From the NCBI GenBank assembly GCA_024643365.1, contig JAHENC010000003.1, forward strand, positions 105,930 to 169,929: a stretch of 64,000 nucleotides of DNA, in the 5' to 3' direction. Shown piece after piece: positions 8,277-16,404 of the stretch. A program made the position numbers and the translations under genes. The number at the start of each line of letters is the position of its first letter. The first letter of the stretch is position 1. The DNA is from Crocinitomicaceae bacterium (GTDB lineage: Bacteria; Bacteroidota; Bacteroidia; Flavobacteriales_D; Crocinitomicaceae). The notes under the pieces are model-generated. The model was not told the DNA's origin. It saw nothing but the letters and a program-made list of their open reading frames with translations, and searched no databases.

Positions 8277-9840
8277 ACAAGTTAAAAGCAACTATTTTCT
8301 TCCCATAATCTTATCACTCGTGCTTGCGAGTGGACTACTTGGTGGGATGCTGATTAAAGATGTGGACAAAACATCTTCTCGAGACATCCAAAAATTGGAA
8401 GATGTACTTACTCTACTTGATAAAAACTACGTGGATAAAGTAGACAAGGATGCCATTTTTGAAGCAACAATATCAGACATGCTTCACAAACTCGATCCAC
8501 ATAGCAATTACATTTCTGCCAAGGATATGAAATCCGTAAACGAATCCATCGAAGGAAAATTCGGGGGTGTTGGGATACGCTTTTTGCTGTTACGAGATAC
8601 CATTTGTGTGACCAACATTATCGACCAGTCTCCTTCCCAGCAAGCGGGAATGAAAGCAGGTGATAAAATTGTCAGCGTCAATGGAAAGAAAATCTGTGGC
8701 AAGGGAATTACAAACGATAAAGTACTTGCAACTTTAAAAGGAAAACCAGGAACCAACCTTAGCGTAACCTTTGTTCGCGGCAAAAAGAAAATAACCGCAA
8801 ACTTAGTTCGTGGGATCATTCCTATTTCTTCCATTCCATGTGCGTACATGATCGACAAACAAACAGGTTATATCTTAATCAGTGAATTTTCACAAGTAAC
8901 CTCAGAAGAGTTTTATCTAGAAAGCACAAAATTACTGGGGCAAGGAATGACAAAAATGGTCTTGGATTTACGAAACAATCCCGGTGGTGTTATGGCTTCA
9001 GCAATTGACATAGCTGATGCTTTCTTGGCAAAAAACAACATGATTTTAAAATCAAAAGGGAAAAATGAAGGAGAGCGCACGTATTATTCTACTTCTGGCG
9101 GACACCTTGAAAAAACGAAACTAGTGGTGCTCATTAATGCACATTCCGCTTCGGCAAGTGAAATCTTAGCCGGAGCTATTCAAGATAATGACCGGGGAAT
9201 AATTGTTGGACGACGCTCTTATGGAAAAGGATTGATTCAGAAGGATGAAGTGTTGAGAGACGGAAGTAACCTTCGATTAACCATTGCACGTTATTACACG
9301 CCTTCTGGACGCTGTATTCAGCGCTCATATAAAGGTGGCTATGATAATTACATGAGAGACGAAGAACGCATCACAAGAAACGAATACTTCAAACCTGATA
9401 GTTCCATTTTTGTTGATTCACTGAAATTCAAAACAAAGCATGGTCGAACTGTCTATGGCGGTGGAGGGATTATGCCCGATGTTTTTGTACCAGGAGACAC
9501 TTCAGGAAGTTCTTTTTACTTGACGGAACTACAATGGAGCGGTGCAGGAAGAGCTTTTGCCTTCGATTTTATGCAAGCGAACAGAACAAAATGGTCCACG
9601 GCTAAAGACTTTGTTAAAGAGTTTGAAGTAAGTGAGGATTTATTAAAACGCTTTATTTCCTTTGCGCAAAAGGACTTTCACGTTCAAAAAGATCCACTTG
9701 GATTAGCAGTCAGTAAGGAAGTGATTAAACGAATGCTGAAAGCAGAAATTGCAAGTCAAAACTGGACAGAAGAAGGATACTACAGAGTCCTGAATCCATT
9801 TGATAAAGAACTCATGAAAGCAATTTCTTGTTTTCGTTGA
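8269..9840 (+). CDS. S41 family C-terminal processing peptidase (CtpA-like)
   Basis: Protease of 523 aa anchored by one N-terminal helix (about 10-29), catalytic part in the periplasm. The PDZ domain spans about 85-165 (GKFGGVGIRF, AGMKAGDKIVSVNG). The catalytic core shows DLRNNPGG (233-240), the nucleophile Ser295 in HSASASE and the Lys320 general base in SYGKGLIQ, 25 residues apart as in tail-specific proteases. The start is ATG 8269, overlapping the deaminase stop; an in-frame GTG at 8263 is less likely. It is the last gene of the operon. Substrates are unknown. Confidence 0.92.
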   Translation: MSEQVKSNYFLPIILSLVLASGLLGGMLIKDVDKTSSRDIQKLEDVLTLLDKNYVDKVDKDAIFEATISDMLHKLDPHSNYISAKDMKSVNESIEGKFGGVGIRFLLLRDTICVTNIIDQSPSQQAGMKAGDKIVSVNGKKICGKGITNDKVLATLKGKPGTNLSVTFVRGKKKITANLVRGIIPISSIPCAYMIDKQTGYILISEFSQVTSEEFYLESTKLLGQGMTKMVLDLRNNPGGVMASAIDIADAFLAKNNMILKSKGKNEGERTYYSTSGGHLEKTKLVVLINAHSASASEILAGAIQDNDRGIIVGRRSYGKGLIQKDEVLRDGSNLRLTIARYYTPSGRCIQRSYKGGYDNYMRDEERITRNEYFKPDSSIFVDSLKFKTKHGRTVYGGGGIMPDVFVPGDTSGSSFYLTELQWSGAGRAFAFDFMQANRTKWSTAKDFVKEFEVSEDLLKRFISFAQKDFHVQKDPLGLAVSKEVIKRMLKAEIASQNWTEEGYYRVLNPFDKELMKAISCFR

Positions 9841-9846
9841 GGTAAT

Positions 9847-9960
9847 TTATTTTTTTCGCTCTGAAAGGAACAAAATAATAAAAATACCTACCATTCCTAA
9901 GACGGTAAAAACAGCTACCCAAAAAGTGCTTCCTATTGCTAAAGGTAAAAGTATACTCAT
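9847..9960 (-). CDS. Small single-helix membrane protein, 37 aa
   Basis: An open frame MSILLPLAIGS...FLSERKK encodes one uninterrupted hydrophobic helix (about residues 4-32) followed by the basic tail SERKK, the form of a short inner-membrane peptide. It sits in the gap between the convergent protease gene and the T9SS gene. It could be co-transcribed with the T9SS gene, whose stop is 114 bases upstream. No strong ribosome binding site is visible, which is common in this phylum. I recognise no family, and coding status rests on the frame and topology only. Confidence 0.45.
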   Translation of the reverse strand: MSILLPLAIGSTFWVAVFTVLGMVGIFIILFLSERKK

Positions 9961-10074
9961 GGCATTTTTTATGAAAATTAGTCCTAAATCGCATACAACT
10001 CCTTGAAAATGAACATTTACGAGAATACAATTATCAAAGATGCCATGTCAGCGATAATAGCTTGATTTTTAGAA

Positions 10075-11295
10075 TCAAAAGGCTACAGTAAATCGGTAAT
10101 GTTTCCCGTCAACGGTGACATAATATCCACCAAAAGGCAAATTGCTAAGATCCAACAATAAGGATGAATCGACATCCATTTCACCGATAATTTGACCCGT
10201 CACACGTTGAATGAGTACTCTTTTTCCTATCCACGCAGAAGGAACATTTATTAAGTGATTAGATGGATTTGGGTAAAGAACAGGATATGGCTCCAACGAA
10301 AAAGTGTTTATTCCCGAATCACCAGAAAAAAAAGTGGTGAAATCCAAAGAAAATAATTTGGGCGGTATGGTAATAACCGAGGATATTTGTTCCGCACTCA
10401 TAAAACCTGATACAGAATCCTTGAGCGCAATCCCTTCCGTTTGTGAAAGTGTAAGCATATTTCCAAGTTCAATCCTTCGTTTGTTGCCGTTAAAAATCGC
10501 AGCCCCAGGATAATCGAAAAGCAAGTAAACAAAACTTGTATAGAAATTCGAGCCATTATTCTTATAGCCTAATGCTATCACTCTTTTCGAAGCTGAATCT
10601 ATACTCACATCGGTAAGTAAACCATCTACAAACATTGAATCTTGTGGAAAAACCGTTAGCGTATCGTTCCATACTGATTCAAATCGGTAACGCTTCGTAT
10701 AAAAATTAGCCCAGCCTTTTGAGAGTAGCACCAAGGAATCATTTTCAAAATAAAAGGATTCACAGTCAAACGAATGTCCATTGGCCGGATAGTTAAAACT
10801 AGTTTGATCACCATATTTAAATGTACGTTTCTGCGCAAGAATCTGATTGTTACCGCTTAATATATCAGATTTATTTACTTCATAAATACAAAGGTTTGTT
10901 CTGTTTCCGGCATTGTTTCCGAAATCACCAATATAAAAATGAGTGCTGCTTTGGGTCAGTCCTTCCCAATCTACGTTGGTAGCATTCGTGATGTAAATCG
11001 TATCCAAAACATTTCCACTTTGATCTAACTTATACATACAGGGGGAAGAACCTCCATCATTGACCATCCAAAGGTGCTGATTCCAAAAAATCAACCCCGA
11101 ATTCTCAAGTAATAAACTCGGTAAATTTTGAATGAGTACTGGTGGATAATTGGTTACAGGATAAACGCATGAACCATCATTATTGACCGCAGATGCATCA
11201 AAATTGTCCGCTTGAGGGTCCGTGCAACCAATTTGTGCAAATAAGCCCAAGAAAGGACAACAAAACAATAGGACTAAAACAATTTTTCTTCCCAA
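10075..11295 (-). CDS. T9SS type A cargo with propeller-like domain
   Basis: Secreted protein of 406 aa. A signal peptide (FCCPFLGLFAQ) is followed by one GCTDPQADNFDASA...DGSC module at about 23-44. A beta-propeller-like domain (about 50-320) contains NVDWEGL and IGDFGNNAGNR, blocks seen in NHL/phytase-like secreted propellers. A Por sorting domain closes the protein (YPNPSNHLINV, LPFGGYYVTVDG). The only available start is TTG at 11295; no ATG precedes the signal peptide. It overlaps the PBP-like gene by 22 bases, so expression probably depends on translational coupling. Ligand or enzymatic activity is unknown. Confidence 0.8.
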   Translation of the reverse strand: MGRKIVLVLLFCCPFLGLFAQIGCTDPQADNFDASAVNNDGSCVYPVTNYPPVLIQNLPSLLLENSGLIFWNQHLWMVNDGGSSPCMYKLDQSGNVLDTIYITNATNVDWEGLTQSSTHFYIGDFGNNAGNRTNLCIYEVNKSDILSGNNQILAQKRTFKYGDQTSFNYPANGHSFDCESFYFENDSLVLLSKGWANFYTKRYRFESVWNDTLTVFPQDSMFVDGLLTDVSIDSASKRVIALGYKNNGSNFYTSFVYLLFDYPGAAIFNGNKRRIELGNMLTLSQTEGIALKDSVSGFMSAEQISSVITIPPKLFSLDFTTFFSGDSGINTFSLEPYPVLYPNPSNHLINVPSAWIGKRVLIQRVTGQIIGEMDVDSSLLLDLSNLPFGGYYVTVDGKHYRFTVAF

Positions 11296-12128
11296 TTTGC
11301 TGCTTGATTTTCCGTTAACAATCCCAAATCTACCAATTCGGCAACTACATTGATGAAATCTTGAGAAGATAATTCATTTCCATAATTCCAGTCCGTTTGG
11401 TCCAACCATTTTTCCACCTCTTCCTGAGGAAGAGCGTACCTCCAAGCAAATTGTTCGGCAGAATTTACTTCATTTTTGAGGCGATATGCTTCTTTTTGAA
11501 CAATAGAAAGCATTTCACGTAACAACACTTCATCCGAATGAACCAACTCACTTCTTACCGCCACCACAAAACATGGCCAAGGTGTTAGGACCTCATCTAA
11601 TAAGCGACATTTACCTTGATTCACAAAAGGGGAAGTGGTGAATTTTTCCCAAAGAAATCCTTGAGCCTCTCCATTGTTTAAGGCCCAAATCCCTCCATAA
11701 ACATCCCCCACAACATTAAACTTTAATTCATCTAAGTTCCATTTTTCCTGGCGTGCTTTCACATAAGCCATGAGGTGAGAACCTGATCCTTCTCGTGATA
11801 TCGCAAACGTTTTTCCGTCTAAATCACTCACTTCTTTTATTGATTGGTCCACTGGAACGTGAAGTCCCCAACACAATGGACTTGCGACGTAAACGTTCAA
11901 AATTTTTGCATCAAGTCCTTGTAATATCGCACGAGTTATTCCTTCGGTCAATAGAACGGCAATATCTATGGATCCTGCTTGAAGTCCTTTAATCATTTGA
12001 CCCGTTCCACCCGTCATATCAGACCAATGCAATTCAAGACCTAAAGATTGAAACGCACCCTCTTCGATGGCATTACGCCAAGGAAGATTAAAATGTTCCG
12101 GCACTCCGCCTATTTTAAATCGCTTCAT
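11274..12128 (-). CDS. Periplasmic-binding-protein-fold protein without signal peptide
   Basis: 284 aa related to NMT1/SsuA-type solute-binding proteins: IGGVPEHFNLPW at 6-17, DMTGGTGQMIKGLQAGSIDIAV at 37-58, and FAISREGSGSH near 107-117. It begins MKRFKIGG with no signal peptide or lipobox, so it should be cytosolic. No importer permease or ATPase of the nitrate/sulfonate type is adjacent. From memory, the fungal/bacterial CA3427 family is also a cytosolic PBP fold with a similar VPEHF start; I could not check this. Its ATG overlaps the ABC exporter stop (ATGA) and its end overlaps the T9SS gene, giving a three-gene row. Confidence 0.75.
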   Translation of the reverse strand: MKRFKIGGVPEHFNLPWRNAIEEGAFQSLGLELHWSDMTGGTGQMIKGLQAGSIDIAVLLTEGITRAILQGLDAKILNVYVASPLCWGLHVPVDQSIKEVSDLDGKTFAISREGSGSHLMAYVKARQEKWNLDELKFNVVGDVYGGIWALNNGEAQGFLWEKFTTSPFVNQGKCRLLDEVLTPWPCFVVAVRSELVHSDEVLLREMLSIVQKEAYRLKNEVNSAEQFAWRYALPQEEVEKWLDQTDWNYGNELSSQDFINVVAELVDLGLLTENQAANWEEKLF

Positions 12129-13900
12129 AACTCCTTTTGATTAAAAAATTGCCTGTCGTATAATCGTTTATAATAACCGTTTTCTAGTTGCAGCAACTCC
12201 TGATGATTTCCTATTTCAACCAATTCACCTTTTTCCATCACTACAATTCGGTCCGCTTTTTGAATCGTTGATAGTCGATGTGCTATGACGATAGATGTCC
12301 TTCCTGAAGTAATTTTCTCGGTGGCCCGTTGAATCAACTGTTCACTTTCGCTATCTACATTCGAAGTTGCTTCATCCAATATTAAAATTTGAGGAGCGTA
12401 AATATAGGCACGAATAAATGCGATTAATTGCCTTTGTCCAACTGAAAGCATCCCTCCTCTTTCGCCAATTTCGTGCTGATAATTTCCCGGTAATTTCATG
12501 ATAAAATCATGCGCACCAACCGCTTTTGCTGCAGCTTCGACATCCGCCTGAGTAAACTGTGTATCCCCAAGAGTAATATTCGAAAAAATTGTTCCAGAAA
12601 AAAGGAAGACATCTTGCAATACTATCGCAATGTTTTTTCTTAACTCCGACAATTTTATCTCTTGGATCGGAACACTTCCAATGCTGATGGTTCCCGAATC
12701 GTGTTCATAAAACCGACCGAGTAAATTAACAATGGATGTTTTTCCTGCTCCGGTTGCTCCAACAAAAGCAACGGTTTCACCATGATGAATAGTCAAGTTC
12801 ACATTTTTCAACACCGGTCTTCCTTCCACATAAGAAAAATAAACATTTTCAAAGCGAACAGGCTGTGCAAAATCTATGTTGGTTAATGTCCCACTATCTT
12901 GTAAATCTGCATGTTCATCCAGTACATCAAATACCCTTTCCGCACGAACAGTACCGCGCTGCAAGATGTTGAATTTATCCGCAAGTTGTCTAATAGGACG
13001 ATATAATTGATTAATCCACAAAGTGAAAGCAAAGACCTCTCCGTACATAGAGCGAATTTCAACGGATGTTTTTCCGGACACCTGTAGCGCTCCCCAAACC
13101 AACAAAAAGGCAACGGACAAAGAGCTCAGAATTTCAACAACCGGGAAAAAAATGGAGTTAGCCCATACAGCTTGAATGTGCGCTTGTTTGTGTCCCTCAT
13201 TAATCTTTTCAAATCGCTTATACTCTTCCCTTTCTCTATTAAACAATTGAACCACGCTCATTCCACTTAATCGTTCCTGGACAAACGTGTTTAATTTCGT
13301 TACTGCCAAACGTTCTTTTTGAAAAGAATCCTTCATTGACTTTGCGAAAATTCTTGTTGCCAATAATAAAAAGGGAATCGGTATGAGCGTCATCCAGGCT
13401 AATTCCCAATTATTCATAAACATGAGTACCAGAATAAATATCAAGGAAAAACAATCCGATATAATCTCCATAATTCCAGAGGAGAAAACCTCTGTAATTG
13501 CCTCCATGTCAGAAACAACGCGCGTTACCATTGCACCAACCGGATTTTTATCAAAATAAGACATGCGTAAACGGAGAAAATGTTCAATAATTTTTTTTCT
13601 CAAATCACGGATGACCGACTGTGCTAACAAGTTGGAGAAATAAGAAGAAATGAGTTGAAGAAATCCTTCTAACACCATGACACTTAACAGGAGCAGTGAC
13701 CACCAAAGTAACATAGATGGATTCTGTGTTTGGACAATATATTTGTCCACCATTCGTCCAATTAACAAGGGTCTCAATGGACCCGGAATGGAAAGCAACA
13801 GAACAGAAGTTAATGCAAGCAGTAAGTATTTGCGATAAGGTTTCGCAAAAAACAACAAGCGTTTAAACAACTTTTTTTTCTGTGGTTGATTTGAATTCAT
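12125..13900 (-). CDS. ABC exporter, fused membrane and ATPase domains (MdlB/MsbA-like)
   Basis: Half-transporter of 591 aa: six-helix type IV (ABC_membrane) domain at about 20-320, nucleotide-binding domain at 345-585. Walker A GATGAGKTS is at 381-389, signature LSVGQ at 485-489, Walker B ILILDE at 505-510 and the H-loop in AHRLS. The Val in LSVGQ is a known variant of heterodimer-type exporters such as MdlB, but no partner half-transporter is adjacent. Substrate is unknown (lipid, peptide or drug are all possible). First gene of a coupled minus-strand row with its own -7 box. Confidence 0.9.
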   Translation of the reverse strand: MNSNQPQKKKLFKRLLFFAKPYRKYLLLALTSVLLLSIPGPLRPLLIGRMVDKYIVQTQNPSMLLWWSLLLLSVMVLEGFLQLISSYFSNLLAQSVIRDLRKKIIEHFLRLRMSYFDKNPVGAMVTRVVSDMEAITEVFSSGIMEIISDCFSLIFILVLMFMNNWELAWMTLIPIPFLLLATRIFAKSMKDSFQKERLAVTKLNTFVQERLSGMSVVQLFNREREEYKRFEKINEGHKQAHIQAVWANSIFFPVVEILSSLSVAFLLVWGALQVSGKTSVEIRSMYGEVFAFTLWINQLYRPIRQLADKFNILQRGTVRAERVFDVLDEHADLQDSGTLTNIDFAQPVRFENVYFSYVEGRPVLKNVNLTIHHGETVAFVGATGAGKTSIVNLLGRFYEHDSGTISIGSVPIQEIKLSELRKNIAIVLQDVFLFSGTIFSNITLGDTQFTQADVEAAAKAVGAHDFIMKLPGNYQHEIGERGGMLSVGQRQLIAFIRAYIYAPQILILDEATSNVDSESEQLIQRATEKITSGRTSIVIAHRLSTIQKADRIVVMEKGELVEIGNHQELLQLENGYYKRLYDRQFFNQKEL

Positions 13901-13910
13901 ACTAGGTTCA

Positions 13911-13918
13911 CAAAATTA
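13911..13918 (-). promoter_or_regulatory. -7 box TAATTTTG of the ABC exporter
   Basis: Reverse-strand TAATTTTG ten bases before the exporter ATG, predicting a leader of only a few bases. It is divergent from the prs box at 14002. Confidence 0.55.
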
Positions 13919-14001
13919 ACGCAATTCACCAATAAATGCCTTGTATTTAGCCTTGCTTATAACGGTTCCGCCTAGGATTTTGTAGAAACTTTTATTTTAG
14001 C

Positions 14002-14009
14002 TACCTTTG
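14002..14009 (+). promoter_or_regulatory. -7 box TACCTTTG of prs
   Basis: Full TAnnTTTG match. An in-frame TTG at 14007 lies inside this box, so translation must begin downstream; this decides for the GTG at 14028. Confidence 0.6.
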
Positions 14010-14027
14010 CGTTCAATTTTCGAAGAC

Positions 14028-14957
14028 GTGGGAGTAAAAATATTTGCCGGTAGATCATCAGAAGCCCTTGCTGCTAAAGTAGCGGAAAGTTTTGGCGTTG
14101 AACTTGGAGACGTAAAAGTAAGTGTTTTCAGTGATGGAGAATTTCAACCTTCATTTGAGGAAACCGTTCGTGGACAAGACGTATTTATTGTTCAATCAAC
14201 GATGCCGCCCACTGAAAATTTATTCGAGTTACTTCTGTTAGTCGATGCTGCACGCCGTGCTTCTGCTCGAAAAATCATTACCGTAATTCCTTATTTTGGA
14301 TTTGCACGTCAAGACAGAAAAGACAAGCCTCGTGTTGCGATTGGAGCAAAGTTAGTCGCTAATATGTTGATGGCTGCTGGAGTTGACCGTGTAATGACCA
14401 TGGATTTACATGCCGATCAAATTCAAGGATTTTTTGAAGTACCGGTTGATCATTTGTATGCTTCTACTTTGTTTTTAGCAGAAATCGAAAAACTTGACAC
14501 GTCAAATTTAGTTGTTGCAGCACCAGATGCTGGTGGAGCAAAACGAGCGAATTCATACGCAAAGAGTTTAAATTGTGGTTTAGCGTTGTGCCACAAGCAC
14601 AGAAAAAAACCAAATGAAATTGCTGAAATGACTGTCATCGGAGACGTAAACGGAAAAGATGTAATTATCATTGATGATATGTGTGATACCGCAGGTACAT
14701 TAACAACGGCAGCAGACCTTTTAATAGAAAAAGGAGCAAAAAGTGTTCGCGCTTTCTGTACTCACGCTGTTTTAAGTGGTCCAGCTTATGAACGTATCGA
14801 AAATTCTCAATTAACCGAACTAATCGTTACCGACACGATTCCTATGTCCAAACACAGCGACAAAATACGTGTAATCACGGTAGCAGAATTGTTTGGAGAT
14901 GTTATCAAACGTCTTATAAACAACGAGTCAATTAGTTCTCATTTTGTAATCTCTTAA
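14028..14957 (+). CDS. prs: Ribose-phosphate pyrophosphokinase (PRPP synthetase)
   Basis: Cytosolic enzyme that makes 5-phosphoribosyl 1-diphosphate from ribose 5-phosphate and ATP for nucleotide, His and Trp synthesis. Visible signatures are FSDGEFQPSFEETVRGQDVF, the flexible-loop region RQDRKDKPRVAI, the metal site MDLHADQIQGFF and the PRPP loop VIIIDDMCDTAGTL. The start is taken as GTG 14028 (GVKIFAG...), giving 309 aa, the normal class I length; no ATG is available. It is followed 11 bases later by rplY, a common pairing. Confidence 0.93.
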   Translation: MGVKIFAGRSSEALAAKVAESFGVELGDVKVSVFSDGEFQPSFEETVRGQDVFIVQSTMPPTENLFELLLLVDAARRASARKIITVIPYFGFARQDRKDKPRVAIGAKLVANMLMAAGVDRVMTMDLHADQIQGFFEVPVDHLYASTLFLAEIEKLDTSNLVVAAPDAGGAKRANSYAKSLNCGLALCHKHRKKPNEIAEMTVIGDVNGKDVIIIDDMCDTAGTLTTAADLLIEKGAKSVRAFCTHAVLSGPAYERIENSQLTELIVTDTIPMSKHSDKIRVITVAELFGDVIKRLINNESISSHFVIS

Positions 14958-14968
14958 TTAATATATAC

Positions 14969-15556
14969 ATGAAAACAGCACATTTGAGCGGTTCGCTTAG
15001 AACGAACGTAGGGAAAAAGGATGCTGCCAGCCTAAGAAATGCTGGTCTAGTTCCTTGTGTGCTTTACGGCCAAGGTGAGCAAACTCACTTCTCAGTAAAG
15101 CGAACTGAAATGGACAAAATTGTTTATTCACCAGAAGTTTACCAAGTTGCCTTGGATATCGATGGGAAAAAAGCAATGGGAATCATTCGTGAATTGCAAC
15201 AACACCCAACAAAAGACACGATTCAACACGTTGACTTTTTGGAGTTAAGCGATACCAAAGCAGTTCGCGTTAAACTTCCAGTTAGATTAACAGGATCTTC
15301 TCGTGGTGTAATGGCCGGTGGTAAATTAATGACCGTATTCCGTACATTGCAATGTATTGGATTAGCAAAAGATCTTCCAGATGCAATTACTTTAGATATT
15401 TCTAAATTGCGTATTGGTCAATCTATCCGTGTAAACAGCATTGAAATTCCAGGTGTTACTTTATTAGACCCTGCAAATGCAGTTGTTGTTTCCGTTAAAA
15501 TGGCTCGTGGTGCTGTTAAAGGTGCTGATGCTGACGACGAGGAAGAAGAAGCATAA
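14969..15556 (+). CDS. rplY: 50S ribosomal protein L25/general stress protein Ctc
   Basis: Binds 5S rRNA in the large ribosomal subunit. 195 aa, the long TL5/Ctc form: N-terminal L25 domain (1-95, with LRNAGLVPCVLYGQG) and a C-terminal beta domain (96-185, with VKLPVRLTGSSRGVMAGGKL). A short acidic tail DADDEEEEA ends the protein. It shares the prs promoter and is followed by a strong terminator. Confidence 0.94.
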   Translation: MKTAHLSGSLRTNVGKKDAASLRNAGLVPCVLYGQGEQTHFSVKRTEMDKIVYSPEVYQVALDIDGKKAMGIIRELQQHPTKDTIQHVDFLELSDTKAVRVKLPVRLTGSSRGVMAGGKLMTVFRTLQCIGLAKDLPDAITLDISKLRIGQSIRVNSIEIPGVTLLDPANAVVVSVKMARGAVKGADADDEEEEA

Positions 15557-15592
15557 ATTCATTGGTGATGTTCATTCATCCCAAGACTTACT

Positions 15593-15619
15593 AAACCGCC
15601 CTTGTGGCGGTTTTTTTTT
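15593..15619 (+). terminator. Rho-independent terminator of prs-rplY
   Basis: AAACCGCC / GGCGGTTT stem with loop CTTGT (15601-15605) and a run of nine T reaching 15619. Confidence 0.9.
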
Positions 15620-15672
15620 GCCCATTTCACAAGATAATCTGTGACATCGTTTTCGAATTGATAATTGTTCCT

Positions 15673-15680
15673 TAATTTCG
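15673..15680 (+). promoter_or_regulatory. -7-like box TAATTTCG
   Basis: One mismatch to TAnnTTTG, ten bases before the ATG at 15691, just after the rplY terminator. It is the likely promoter of the glycosyltransferase-pyrC-DUF4296 operon. Confidence 0.4.
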
Positions 15681-15690
15681 TTCCATTCAT

Positions 15691-16404
15691 ATGGCAACTA
15701 AATCTATTGTTATTATTCCCACCTACAACGAGCTCGACAATGTCGGGCCAATGGTCCGCGCAATAATGGCACTGGAAAGAAGTTTTGATATACTCTTCAT
15801 TGATGATCAATCACCAGATGGGACAGCTCAAAAAATTGAAGAATTACAAGCATCTTACCCTGAGCGTATTTACTTAGAAAAACGAAGTGGAAAACTTGGT
15901 CTCGGGACAGCGTATATTCACGGTTTTAAGTGGGCACTAAAACACCATTATGATTATGTTTTCGAGATGGACTGTGATTTTTCTCATAATCCAAATGATT
16001 TAATTCGACTGTTAGAAAGTTGTGAATCCGGGGTTGATGTCTCCATTGGATCTCGATATTGTCGAGGCGGCCATGTGAAGAACTGGCCATTGAAACGTAT
16101 TTTGATGAGTTATTTTGCCAGTGTATACGTGCGCATCATTTTACTCATCGGAATAAAAGACACCACCGCTGGATTCAAATGTTATCGATCAGAGGTACTA
16201 AATACAATTAAACTGGACCATGTTACCTTTAAAGGATATGCATTTCAAATTTGCATGAAGTATGCCGCGTTGAAACACGGTTTTAAGGTGAAAGAAATTC
16301 CTATTACATTCATAGATCGTATTGTAGGAGAATCAAAAATGTCCACTGGAATATTTAAAGAAGCCTTCTTTGGAGTGTGGAAAATGCGAAAAATGGATTT
16401 ATGA
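15691..16404 (+). CDS. Polyprenol monophosphomannose synthase-like glycosyltransferase (GT2)
   Basis: GT-A fold enzyme, 237 aa, of the dolichol-phosphate mannose synthase type. The nucleotide-sugar site shows IPTYNELDNV (9-18), the pair FIDDQSPDGT (36-45) and the metal motif D94-C-D96; the family block TAGFKCYR lies near 165-172. It transfers a sugar from GDP- or UDP-sugar to a polyprenyl phosphate at the inner membrane. A hydrophobic stretch (VYVRIILLIGI) may act as membrane contact. Its stop overlaps the pyrC start (ATGA). The sugar cannot be told from sequence. Confidence 0.88.
   Translation: MATKSIVIIPTYNELDNVGPMVRAIMALERSFDILFIDDQSPDGTAQKIEELQASYPERIYLEKRSGKLGLGTAYIHGFKWALKHHYDYVFEMDCDFSHNPNDLIRLLESCESGVDVSIGSRYCRGGHVKNWPLKRILMSYFASVYVRIILLIGIKDTTAGFKCYRSEVLNTIKLDHVTFKGYAFQICMKYAALKHGFKVKEIPITFIDRIVGESKMSTGIFKEAFFGVWKMRKMDL

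Noticed and set aside
10061..10078. Hairpin TTGATT/AATCAA after the T9SS propeller gene
   Set aside because: Short AT-only stem with no T run after it on the minus strand; not a convincing terminator.
14007..14027. TTG start for prs giving nine extra residues
   Set aside because: The TTG lies within the -7 box, so it would not be in the transcript; GTG 14028 gives the normal family length.
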